This document shows, one piece after another, positions 1 to 7,391 of a stretch of DNA of 64,000 nt. The translations under genes were made by a program, and so were the position numbers. The notes under the pieces are model-generated. The model saw nothing but the letters and a program-made list of their open reading frames with translations, searched no databases and was not told the DNA's origin. Each line of letters opens with the position of its first letter. The first letter of the stretch is position 1. The DNA is from Verrucomicrobiaceae bacterium (GTDB lineage: Bacteria > Verrucomicrobiota > Verrucomicrobiia > Verrucomicrobiales > Verrucomicrobiaceae): the NCBI GenBank assembly GCA_019694165.1, contig JAIBCL010000006.1:124001-188000 (forward strand), read 5' to 3'.

Positions 1-1225
1 CGGCGCGCCAGTTCTTCACTGCATCGAATGCCGCTTCGTCGGGATTGTGCGCACGCAGCAGCACGAACGAGGCATACCTGCCCAGCGTGTCGTCCCAATA
101 TGGTCGCGCCCCCGCCACGGCGGCATCGGGCCACTCGATCTTCACCGGTGGCGGCGGATTCTCCGCGAGATAGATTTCCGGGTCGATGATCTCGGCCGTG
201 CTCGCCGGCGGGCGGCTGTAGGCCGAGGAGAGCTGCTTGAAGTCGCCCGCGCTGTGCAGCGACTGCGCAAACTCGAAGCCGCGGGTGAAGGCGAACAGGT
301 GCATCTCCCGCAAGAACAGGGGCAGCGGCACTTCATTGAAGGGATGATCGGGATCGGAAGGCGGGAGTTCGTTCGCATTCACCGGCACCGGGTTTTTCAG
401 GCTGTAAAGGAACCGCGTGAGCGCCGCGTCCCCGCCGATGACCGCCTCGCGCGCGACTTGCGCATCAGTCGTGAAGCGCGTCTGCGTTTCGGGGAAGAGC
501 GCGTTTTGATAGTCGCGGAGCACCTGTGCGAACGCCAGCGCCAGCACGGGATCGGTCGGCGGCGGGGGCTTGTCCGGCGCGGCCTGCGGATCGACGAGGA
601 ACACGGTCTCCGACTCCGCATCGAACCAGCCGCCGAGCTGCCGCACCATGAGCGCCGCGCGCAGCGGCAGGATGTCCACCGGCTGCGGGATCACTCCCAG
701 CGCGGCCAGCGCCTTGGACTGGCGCTGGCTCTCGTCGCCGGGAAAGCGGCGCCTGAGCCACGCGAGGATGGACTTCTCCACCTCCGCCTGCGGCGCGAGC
801 ACGGTGACCATGGGCACCGCGCGCAGCTTCCGCAGCGAGAGCAGCTCGGTGCCCAGCGTCACGTAGTCCGGCGGCTCGTCTTCCTTCAGGCCGGGCGTCG
901 ATGGCCTGTCTGCCATCGGCGCGCCTTTCATGCCGAGGCTGCCCAGCTTCTGGATCAGCCCGGCATTCTCGTCCTGCAAGGCCTTCACCTGGCCCTGCAG
1001 GTACTCCACCTGACCTTCCAGGAGCGTGATCTGCTTTTTCAAATCCTCCGTCGCCTCCACGGGGCGGGGCGCGGCGGGCTGCTCCTTCGCCGTGATCGTT
1101 TCTGCCGGCGCGCCGGGTGCGCCTGGTTGCAAAGCATCCGCGCGCGGCAGACCCGACCACAACCAGACCCCTGCGATGACACCGAGGGAGATGAGGATGA
1201 CGAGGAATGTCGCGGGCTTGGGCAT
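1..1225 (-). CDS. Membrane-anchored protein with degenerate metallopeptidase-like region (3' end beyond window)
   Basis: This reading frame is open from an ATG at 1225 to the left edge, at least 408 residues, with no stop inside the window. The N-terminus (MPKPATFLVILISLGVIAGV...) is a single membrane anchor, so the rest should be periplasmic. Residues about 60-100 (DLKKQITLLEGQVEYLQGQV) look like a short coiled coil. The later part has the layout of predicted zinc proteases that read HExxHALQDQHF, then a GDA block, then PPxSTEQILHPEKY. Here the last two are recognisable (GGDAALTRFLYSL; PPASTAEIIDPEIYL), but the HExxH helix reads AFAQVLRDYQNALF, with no zinc ligands. I infer a catalytically dead relative. 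The gene is divergent from the regulator at 1374. Coding support comes from codon-level consistency and the signal anchor; the family link is from memory of motifs only. Confidence 0.75.
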   Translation of the reverse strand, partial: MPKPATFLVILISLGVIAGVWLWSGLPRADALQPGAPGAPAETITAKEQPAAPRPVEATEDLKKQITLLEGQVEYLQGQVKALQDENAGLIQKLGSLGMKGAPMADRPSTPGLKEDEPPDYVTLGTELLSLRKLRAVPMVTVLAPQAEVEKSILAWLRRRFPGDESQRQSKALAALGVIPQPVDILPLRAALMVRQLGGWFDAESETVFLVDPQAAPDKPPPPTDPVLALAFAQVLRDYQNALFPETQTRFTTDAQVAREAVIGGDAALTRFLYSLKNPVPVNANELPPSDPDHPFNEVPLPLFLREMHLFAFTRGFEFAQSLHSAGDFKQLSSAYSRPPASTAEIIDPEIYLAENPPPPVKIEWPDAAVAGARPYWDDTLGRYASFVLLRAHNPDEAAFDAVKNWRA

Positions 1226-1373
1226 CGGTCAGCGTGCGGGTGCGGGTGAGGGCGGGGCAGGTGAATGTGGAGGGAGAATGAAAATGGGGAATGGAAAACT
1301 GCGGTCAATCATCCCGTTGCCCGGCATTGCCTCGGATGCATCGGGTGCTAGCATTCCGGCCCAAGGTCCGGCC

Positions 1374-2021
1374 ATGCTCTTCAACGTTCTGCGAGACATC
1401 CTCAAGACGCCCGCCATCGAGATCATCCTGCATCTCAAGCGCTCCACGGGCATGTCCGTGAACGAACTCTGCGGGCGCATGAAGATGAGCTACATGGGCA
1501 TCAAGCAGCACTGCGTGGCACTGGAAAAGAAGGGCTATCTCGACACTTGGCGCAGGCCGCGGCCCGCCGGCCGGCCTGAGAAGCTCTACCGCCTCACGCG
1601 CAAGACCGAGCCGCTCTTCCCCCAGACAGGAAACGAGCTGACGCTCGACATGCTCGTGACCGCCGCAAAGGTGTACGGAGAGACCGCGCCGCAGAAGCTC
1701 ATCTTCAGCTTTTTCCAGACACGCGGCGACCGCTACAGCGCAAAGCTGCGCGGCAAGTCCGTCGTCGAGCGCGCCGAGGAGCTGGCCGTGCTGCGCTCCG
1801 CCGAGGGGTGTTTCTCCACAGTCGAGTATGACGCCGCCGCCGGACTGCGGCTCGTGGAGTACCACGTCCCCTTCGGTGAAGTCGCGCGCCGTTTCCCCGT
1901 CATCCATGAGATGGAGCGCGAGATGCTCGCCCGCGTGCTGAACTACCCGGTCGAGCGCAAGGTCGAGGAAGCCGGCGGCCTAAACCGCGTGGTCTTCCGC
2001 GTGCGGGCGCTCGGCAGTTGA
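1374..2021 (+). CDS. Winged-helix transcriptional regulator, ArsR/SufR-like
   Basis: A 215-residue cytoplasmic DNA-binding protein. Residues about 1-75 form a winged helix: LKTPAIEIILHLKRSTGMSV, then the recognition region MKMSYMGIKQHCVALEKKGYL and a basic wing RRPRPAGRPEKLYRLT. The C-terminal half (VEYHVPFGEVARRFPVIHEMEREML) resembles the effector region of SufR/DeoR-like predicted regulators (COG2345 type). In some of these that region carries Cys ligands for an Fe-S cluster; none of the expected Cys cluster is visible here. I chose the ATG at 1374 because the helix-turn-helix starts directly after it; the frame is open further upstream but that part has no domain. The gene is divergent from the membrane-anchored gene (149 bp apart), and the downstream lipoprotein ORF follows closely. 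Confidence 0.85.
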   Translation: MLFNVLRDILKTPAIEIILHLKRSTGMSVNELCGRMKMSYMGIKQHCVALEKKGYLDTWRRPRPAGRPEKLYRLTRKTEPLFPQTGNELTLDMLVTAAKVYGETAPQKLIFSFFQTRGDRYSAKLRGKSVVERAEELAVLRSAEGCFSTVEYDAAAGLRLVEYHVPFGEVARRFPVIHEMEREMLARVLNYPVERKVEEAGGLNRVVFRVRALGS

Positions 2022-2065
2022 TGGATTCGTGGAATGGAGCCGGCGGCACGCCGCGTTGGTTGGAA

Positions 2066-2827
2066 ATGTCCAAGCTGTTTCCCGCCTCCATCGCTCTCGT
2101 CGTCCTCGCAGCGTTGACGAGTTGCGAGCATATGAAGTCCCCCGGCGCGAAACGCGCCGCTGCGGTGCCGCGCACCACCAGTCCGCTGCCGCCCTCCGCA
2201 TCGCGCCCGCCCTTCAGCCGGCACGATGCCACGGTGCCGTTCCTCACCGTGCGCGCCTGTTACGCGGATGCATCCGCCATGTGCGCGCTCATCGATGCGC
2301 AGGATGATCACGCCGTGCCTTTCCGCGGCATGAGACGTGCTGGCGATGGCATCATCTCGGTGGGCGTCAAAGACGGCCGCGGGCGGTGGCTGCAGAGCTG
2401 GGAGTGCGGCGGCCACATCTTCATCACCGGCGCGTCGGGCCAGCCGTGCCAGATCGTCCTCCGCAATGAAAGCAACGCCCGCCTCGAGATCGTCGCCGGC
2501 ATAGACGGCCGCGATGCCTTGAACGGCGGCCCATTCAGGGTCGAGAACGCAGGCATCATCCTCCCGCCGCTGCAGACCACGGTCATCGGCCGTGTGTCGC
2601 GCGGCAAGCCCGCGCCCCTGACCTTTGGCGCGGGCCGTTCTCCCTCCGCCGGTCCCGTCGTTGAGCGTGAGATCAAACCCGCGCCCGGTTCCATCCTCCT
2701 GGCCGTGTTTCACGAGAGAGACCGCTTTCCGTGGGAAGGCTCTGCCCGGCCGCAGCCGTCCGCCACCCCGGACAAATTTCCCCGGCGGAAGAGCCAGCCC
2801 GCGCCGTTCACCCACGAGTACAGGTGA
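2066..2827 (+). CDS. Hypothetical lipoprotein
   Basis: 253 residues starting MSKLFPASIALVVLAALTSC, a typical lipoprotein signal ending in the lipobox LTSC, so it is probably anchored in the outer or inner membrane. The frame also opens at 2018, overlapping the stop of the preceding regulator as TGATG, but only the ATG at 2066 puts the signal peptide at the N-terminus. The mature part contains a block (RNESNARLEIVAGIDGRDAL ... GIILPPLQTTVIGRV) that resembles a small conserved module of secreted proteins in which a variant reads 'VVSVDGLDVLDG'. No catalytic motif was seen. The C-terminus is rich in Pro, Arg and Ser. It is likely co-transcribed with the regulator; the function is unknown. Confidence 0.7.
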   Translation: MSKLFPASIALVVLAALTSCEHMKSPGAKRAAAVPRTTSPLPPSASRPPFSRHDATVPFLTVRACYADASAMCALIDAQDDHAVPFRGMRRAGDGIISVGVKDGRGRWLQSWECGGHIFITGASGQPCQIVLRNESNARLEIVAGIDGRDALNGGPFRVENAGIILPPLQTTVIGRVSRGKPAPLTFGAGRSPSAGPVVEREIKPAPGSILLAVFHERDRFPWEGSARPQPSATPDKFPRRKSQPAPFTHEYR

Positions 2828-2969
2828 ATGACAAGCGTCGCGGTTCAACTCGAGGAACCCAGCATGCTCCGGTCACGATCCGCGCCCCTGACGCGACCGC
2901 AAAGGGCGCGACGTCATCGACGAATCGTTTCCCCTCGCCACTTCACCCGCGTCCTGTCACACTCCCGCC

Positions 2970-5795
2970 ATGCCCGCTGCCCTTCCATCTGGCGACCACG
3001 ACATCTTCATCTCCTACGCGCACCAGGGTGACACTTCGTCGCGGGAGTCCGTCGCGGTGTTTGTGAAGCGGCTGCATGACGAGCTGGAGGCGGAGTTCTC
3101 CCGGCGCTTTGACCGCCCGCTGAGCATTTTCTTCGACCAGGAGGACATCCAGGACTTCGACCACTGGCAGGTTCGCTGCCATCGCGCGCTGCGTGGCTCG
3201 CGCTTCTTCATCGCCTGCCTCTCGCGCAGCTACCTGCGCAGTGATGCCTGCCGCTGGGAGTGGGAGGAGTGGTGCCGGCTTGAGGTGGAGCACGGCCTCG
3301 TCGGCCAAGGGGCCGCCTCGCTGTGGTTCGTGAGGCTGGAGGCGCTCGATGCGCCGGAAGACGCGGAACTGCTGCGCCAGTGGAAAGGCGATCTGCTCCA
3401 GCGCTTCCACATCCAGTGCCACGAATGGCGGCAGGACGATCCGTCCGCCTTTCTCGATGCCAGCGAGCGCGAGGAGCTGTCGCGCCTCACGCAGCATGTG
3501 GCGCAGCGGCTGCGGCTGCTCACGCTCGACCGCACCCGCAGCGGCAACCTGCCGTGGCCGAACGCGAACTTCGTCGGTCGCGAAACGGAGCTGGCGGCGC
3601 TGCGGAAGCACTTGATCGAGTCGCCTTCGCTCGTGCCCGCCGGCCTGCACGGCATCGGCGGCATGGGCAAGACCGCGCTCGCCCTCGCCTTCGCGCATCA
3701 CGAGGCGGATGCCTTCCCCGGCGGCTGCTGGCTGCTGCGCTGCGAGGGCCGCGACAATCTCACGGGTGTCTTCCGTTCCCTCGTCCACGATCTCGACCTC
3801 ACCGACAAGCTCACCGATGAGGAAAAGCAAAACGAAGCTCTCGCCGTGAAGCGCGTCCTCGCCCTGCTGCGCCCGCGCGGCCCCGCGCTCTTCGTGCTCG
3901 ACAACGTGGACCAGCCCGCCCTCCTCGCCCCTGCGCAGACCGCTTTCCTCAGCGCCGAGCCGTGGGCGCGGCTGCTCTTCACCACACGGCTCGCACCCTC
4001 TGAGTTCGAGACCGTAAACGCGGCGATCCATCCGATTGATGTGGACCGCCTGGCCGAAGATCAAGGCATCGAGCTGGTCCGCCGCTACCAGCCCGGCCAG
4101 ACCTTCGCCGCCTCATCCGACGCGGCCGCCGCGCGCGAGATCGTCCGCCTGCTCGACGGCCTCACTCTCGCCATCGAGACCGCAGCCGTCTATCTCGGCC
4201 AGAGTGACTCCCGCCTCGCCCCGCCCGAGCACGTCGTGAGCATCAGCGACTACGTCGAGCGCCTGCGCCACGACCTCGCCACCGGCGGCGCGGAAGGCGG
4301 GGCCAACCAGCTCAAGGAAATCACCGCCACCCTGCGCCCCACCCTCGCCCGCCTCGACGCCCCCGTGCGCACCGTGCTCCAAGTGTGCGCCCTCCTCGGC
4401 CCCGAAGCCATCGCCCTCCCCTGGCTCCGCGCCCTCGCCTCACAAAAACACCCCGAGCTGAAGGAAGCCGCCGATCTCCGCGAGAGCGACCCCTGGACCC
4501 GCCTCGTCCGTACCCTCATCGGCATGAGACTCCTCGCCACCACTCCCGAGCCGCGCGTCGTCACCATGCACCGCGTGCTGCATCGGGTGCTGGAGCGGGA
4601 GCTGAGGGACGAGCGCGACGATTTGCAAACTCAGTTGTCGAAACATGTGGAATCGCGCGCGGCTGAACTAGAGGGAACAATCCTTTGGAAGGATGCCCGT
4701 TGGGAACTCGAACCCTTAGGCGCATTGGCCGAATTGTGGGCAGACACGAATCATCTCCGTGCCGCCTGGCTGTGCAATCAAGCTGGTCGGCGCTGGAAAC
4801 ACCTCGCCAATTGGACGAAGGCGGAGCAGTTACTTCGCCACGCACTTGCGATTGGCGAGGCTAGCTTCGGGGCCGACCACCCCCAGATCACTGGAGACCT
4901 CAACGCTCTGGCGAGTTTGTTGCTCGTTACGAATCAACTGGGAGACGCCGAGGCTTTGATGCGGCGTGCACTTGCGATTGACGAGGCCAGTTTCGAGGCC
5001 AATCACCTCAACATCGCCAGAGACAGCGGCAATCTGGCGCAGTTACTGCAAGTCACGAGTCGGTTGGGTGAAGCCGAGATACTGATGCGGCGGACGCTGG
5101 CTATTTCCGAAGCCAGTCTCGGGGCCGACCACCCAGATTGTGCCGTCTGCCTCAACAATCTGGCGCTGTTGTTGCAAACGACGAATCGGTTTGCGGAGGC
5201 TGAACCGTTAATACGGCGGGCGCTGGCTATTACCGAAGCCAGCCTCGGGGCCGACCACCCAGATGTTGCGATTCGCCTCAATAATCTGGCGCTGTTGCTA
5301 CAAGCCACATATCGGCTGGGGGAGGCCGAGCCTTTGATGCGGCGTGCCGTGATTATTCTTGAGAAATCGATCGGAGAGAACCATCCAGATGTCGCCCGCC
5401 TCTTGAACAATTTGGCTCATTTGCTGATGACCATGAATCGGCTGGTGGAAGCCGAACCATTAATGAGGCGGGTGCTAGCGATTGACGAAACCAGCTTAGG
5501 AGCCGACCACCCCGAGGTCGCTAAAGACCTTAACAATCTTGCATTGTTGCTGGAAACAACGAATCGGTTTGCGGAGGCTGAGCCGTTATTTCATCGGGCG
5601 TTTTGTATCATCCAGGAGTTTCAACGCAGTACTGGCTATGCTCATTCCTCCCAGGCCCCGCTACGCCGTAACCTCCGAATGCATCTGGTGGCAAAGAGAA
5701 TGGGAAAAGGATTGGGAATTGGTTGTTTTGCCACGCTTTTCTTGGCGTTGATTGTTGTGATCGTTTGGTTCCTGCGCAGGCTGCTCTCTCTATAG
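2970..5795 (+). CDS. TIR-NB-ARC-TPR protein with C-terminal membrane helix (candidate NLR-type immune protein)
   Basis: 941 residues. Residues 1-150 are a TIR domain beginning DHDIFISYAHQGD; the SxxYxxSxxCxxE motif (85-97) supplies the expected catalytic Glu97, so NADase activity is plausible. Residues 195-480 are a STAND/NB-ARC ATPase: FVGRETEL, P-loop GIGGMGKT (228-235), Walker B ALFVLDN (306-312), LLFTTR, and an MHD-like TMHRVLH. Residues about 618-885 are kinesin-light-chain-type TPRs of exactly 42 residues with the signature ASLGADHP. A transmembrane segment (GIGCFATLFLALIVVIVWFL) ends the protein. TIR-STAND proteins are known phage-defence sensors in which the TPR part recognises a ligand and TIR depletes NAD+; that role is inferred here. 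The TPR half is visibly more AT-rich than the TIR/NB-ARC half. The protein stands alone, next to a RAYT/REP island. Confidence 0.93.
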   Translation: MPAALPSGDHDIFISYAHQGDTSSRESVAVFVKRLHDELEAEFSRRFDRPLSIFFDQEDIQDFDHWQVRCHRALRGSRFFIACLSRSYLRSDACRWEWEEWCRLEVEHGLVGQGAASLWFVRLEALDAPEDAELLRQWKGDLLQRFHIQCHEWRQDDPSAFLDASEREELSRLTQHVAQRLRLLTLDRTRSGNLPWPNANFVGRETELAALRKHLIESPSLVPAGLHGIGGMGKTALALAFAHHEADAFPGGCWLLRCEGRDNLTGVFRSLVHDLDLTDKLTDEEKQNEALAVKRVLALLRPRGPALFVLDNVDQPALLAPAQTAFLSAEPWARLLFTTRLAPSEFETVNAAIHPIDVDRLAEDQGIELVRRYQPGQTFAASSDAAAAREIVRLLDGLTLAIETAAVYLGQSDSRLAPPEHVVSISDYVERLRHDLATGGAEGGANQLKEITATLRPTLARLDAPVRTVLQVCALLGPEAIALPWLRALASQKHPELKEAADLRESDPWTRLVRTLIGMRLLATTPEPRVVTMHRVLHRVLERELRDERDDLQTQLSKHVESRAAELEGTILWKDARWELEPLGALAELWADTNHLRAAWLCNQAGRRWKHLANWTKAEQLLRHALAIGEASFGADHPQITGDLNALASLLLVTNQLGDAEALMRRALAIDEASFEANHLNIARDSGNLAQLLQVTSRLGEAEILMRRTLAISEASLGADHPDCAVCLNNLALLLQTTNRFAEAEPLIRRALAITEASLGADHPDVAIRLNNLALLLQATYRLGEAEPLMRRAVIILEKSIGENHPDVARLLNNLAHLLMTMNRLVEAEPLMRRVLAIDETSLGADHPEVAKDLNNLALLLETTNRFAEAEPLFHRAFCIIQEFQRSTGYAHSSQAPLRRNLRMHLVAKRMGKGLGIGCFATLFLALIVVIVWFLRRLLSL
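4822..5612 (+). repeat. 126-bp tandem repeats encoding TPR units
   Basis: Six in-register copies of a 126-bp unit lie inside the TIR-NB-ARC-TPR gene. The marker codons for (E/D)-x-S-x-G-A-D/N-H-P recur at 4857, 4983, 5109, 5235, 5361 and 5487, always 126 bp apart. Units around 5109-5320 share long near-identical stretches, which favours unit gain or loss by recombination. This would change the length of the ligand-sensing superhelix. Confidence 0.85.
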
Positions 5796-5806
5796 CAGCG
5801 GCAGCT

Positions 5807-6025
5807 ATGAGCACTACGTTCGAGCCATCAATGCGGAGAAAGGTGGTTGTCTACCTCAAATTCACCCGCGCCACGGGCCATCCGCATCCGCATCCGCACC
5901 TGCAAAGGGCCATCCGCAACTACGCCCGCTTGCTCACTGCCCTGGGCCGCAGCCCGCCCGAGGTGATGGCCCAGATCAACGCCCTCTGCCGCCCCTACGG
6001 CATCCAGCTCGGCGGCGGTTCATGA
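5807..6025 (+). CDS. Orphan C-terminal cap of a TPR protein (72 aa), probably a gene remnant
   Basis: 72 residues starting MSTTFEPSMRRKVVVYLK and containing FTRATGHPHPHPHLQ ... RNYARLLTALGRSPPEVMAQI. In kinesin-light-chain-type TPR proteins of cyanobacteria and the PVC group, a segment of this kind (FTRxTGHxHPHL...NYxxLLxxMG) is the usual C-terminal cap after the last TPR. Here it stands alone, 11 bp after the stop of the TIR gene, whose own end (FQRSTGYAHSS...) is a degenerate version of the same motif followed by a membrane helix. It may be a translated fragment or debris left when the C-terminus of the NLR was replaced. No convincing ribosome binding site was seen. Its recognition rests on motif memory, not an alignment. 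Confidence 0.5.
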   Translation: MSTTFEPSMRRKVVVYLKFTRATGHPHPHPHLQRAIRNYARLLTALGRSPPEVMAQINALCRPYGIQLGGGS

Positions 6026-6026
6026 G

Positions 6027-6278
6027 GTAGGGCGCTTGCTCCTGCAAGCGCCGCCGTGCGGAGGATAAAGCCTTGGTTGATGTTTTGCTTGATGCGGAGA
6101 TTGCGCGGCCCCTCACGGCGGATGGAGGCTTCGTTCACGCTTTGCTTGATGCGGAGATTGCACGGCCTCTCGCGGCGGATTGGGGACAATCCGCCCTACC
6201 ACGCCTGCTGCCTTCGTTCACGCTTTGCTTGATACGGAGATTGCGCGGCCCCTCGCGGCGGATGGAGGACCATCCGCC
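6027..6278. repeat. REP/BIME-like hairpin repeats, left of the RAYT gene
   Basis: GTAGGGCG leads into a hairpin at 6031-6052 (arms GGCGCTTGC / GCAAGCGCC, loop TCCT). Then come several copies of a spacer containing TTGATGCGGAGATTGCGCGG and two hairpins of the opposite type: 6174-6195 (GGCGGATTG / CAATCCGCC, loop GGGA) and 6257-6278 (GGCGGATGG / CCATCCGCC, loop AGGA). The second type ends CCGCCCTAC and is in essence the reverse complement of the first, as in bacterial interspersed mosaic elements. No gene was seen in this stretch. Confidence 0.85.
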
Positions 6279-6305
6279 CCACCTGTTGGACATTCCGCCC
6301 TGCCA

Positions 6306-6791
6306 CTACCACGCCCCGGCGACTAGGCCGCCGGAGGTCCAGTGCAGTTGATGCGGCCAGTCCTCGGGGCGGGTGCAGAGATTCTTCCGCACGGGATTGT
6401 GGCGGATGTAGTGATGCTTCTCGGTCACCTCGTTTTCATTCCGCAGGCGATGATCGAAAAAGCCGTCTTGCCAGGCGATGCCGATCGTGCGCGCGGTGAA
6501 TCGTTTCCAGGCTTTGAAGAGATCGCCCATCACCGCATCGCGCGGGAAGCTCATCAGCGCGTGAAAGTGATCCGGCATGAGCAGCAGCAGGGTGACATGC
6601 CACTTCTTCTGCTCGTGATAAAATCGCGCGGCATCGAGCAAGGCGGCGGCGGTCTGCGGCAGGGTGAGCTGGTGGCGACCGCGTTCAGCGCAGTTCACCG
6701 TGATGAAAAAGAGCGAGCCATCCTCGACCCAGTGCGGCACGTCATGGTGCAGGCGTCTGCGCTCGGGAAGATCGTCGTCGTAGGCAGACAT
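6306..6791 (-). CDS. REP-associated tyrosine transposase (RAYT), IS200-like HUH family
   Basis: 161 residues of the Y1 transposase fold (Transposase_17 family). In the protein counted from this start, the metal-binding HUH motif is the HFH of MPDHFHAL (residues about 75-77) and the catalytic tyrosine is in HHYIRHNPVRKNL (about residue 128). These enzymes nick and join single strands at REP hairpins and are thought to disperse REPs; they are usually single-copy and not part of a classic IS. The frame stays open 45 bp upstream of 6791 and reaches the REP array from its far side; I chose the inner ATG (MSAYDDDLPERR) because the family begins there. Hairpin arrays lie on both sides (6027-6278, 6816-7390), the expected context. 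All motifs are intact. Confidence 0.92.
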   Translation of the reverse strand: MSAYDDDLPERRRLHHDVPHWVEDGSLFFITVNCAERGRHQLTLPQTAAALLDAARFYHEQKKWHVTLLLLMPDHFHALMSFPRDAVMGDLFKAWKRFTARTIGIAWQDGFFDHRLRNENEVTEKHHYIRHNPVRKNLCTRPEDWPHQLHWTSGGLVAGAW

Positions 6792-6815
6792 GGTGGATGA
6801 TGCTGGCAAGGTTGG

Positions 6816-7390
6816 GTAGGGCGCTTGCTCCCGCAAGCGCCGCCGTGCGGAGATCGAGGATTTCGGTCATGCGTTGTTTGGTGCGGAGAGTTCGCGACGA
6901 GGTAGGGCGCTCAGTCCTCTGAGCGCCGCCGTGCGGGGGCAGAGGGCTTCATTCACGCATTGTCTGGTGCGGAGAGTTCACGGCCTCCCGCGGCGGACTG
7001 AGGACAGTCCGCCCTACCTTGGAGAATGGGAACCAGCGGCAGCCAGGTAGGGCGCTTGCTCCTGCAAGCGCCGCCGTGCGGAGATTGGGGCTTCGTTGAT
7101 CCGCAGCTTTGATGCGGACGGTTGGCGGCCCAACGCGGCGGATGGAGGACCATCCGCCCTACCTTGGCGGCTGTAGGCCGGTGGCAACCGGGTAGGGCGC
7201 TCAGTCCTCTGAGCGCCGTCGGGCGAGGGGAAAGGGCTTCGGTCACGCATAGCTTGATGCGGAGAGTTCACGGCCCCTCGCGGCGGGCTGAGGACAGCCC
7301 GCCCTACCCGGCGGACATCTTCGTTCATGCATTGCTTGATGCGGATGGTTGGTGGACCAACGCGGCGGCTGGAGGACCATCCGCCCTGCC
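6816..7390. repeat. REP/BIME-like composite hairpin array, right of the RAYT gene
   Basis: Eight 22-nt hairpins lie at 6820-6841, 6906-6927, 6992-7013, 7051-7072, 7137-7158, 7196-7217, 7282-7303 and 7364-7385. Type A reads GGCG-stem with a TCCT/TCCC loop after GTAGG. Type B reads GGCGG-stem with an AGGA loop before CCGCCCT. Most are arranged A-spacer-B as inverted pairs of about 110 bp. Stems differ between copies but stay paired: GCTTGC/GCAAGC or GCTCAG/CTGAGC in type A; GGATGG/CCATCC, GGACTG/CAGTCC or GGGCTG/CAGCCC in type B. The last copy (7364) has one C-T mismatch. It abuts the hrpB stop codon and may terminate transcription. There is no gene in this 600-bp stretch. Confidence 0.9.
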
Positions 7391-7391
7391 T

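Noticed and set aside
47-1249. 400-codon plus-strand open frame
   Set aside because: It is the antisense shadow of the membrane-anchored gene: Arg/Gly/His-rich, no domain, and the opposite strand has a clean anchor and family motifs.
2828-3066. Small plus-strand ORFs before the TIR gene
   Set aside because: They overlap the promoter region and N-terminus of the TIR gene in another frame and lack coding features.
6816-7390. CRISPR array
   Set aside because: The repeats are hairpins of two reciprocal types with repetitive, non-unique spacers and irregular spacing; no cas gene is near. REP/BIME elements explain them.
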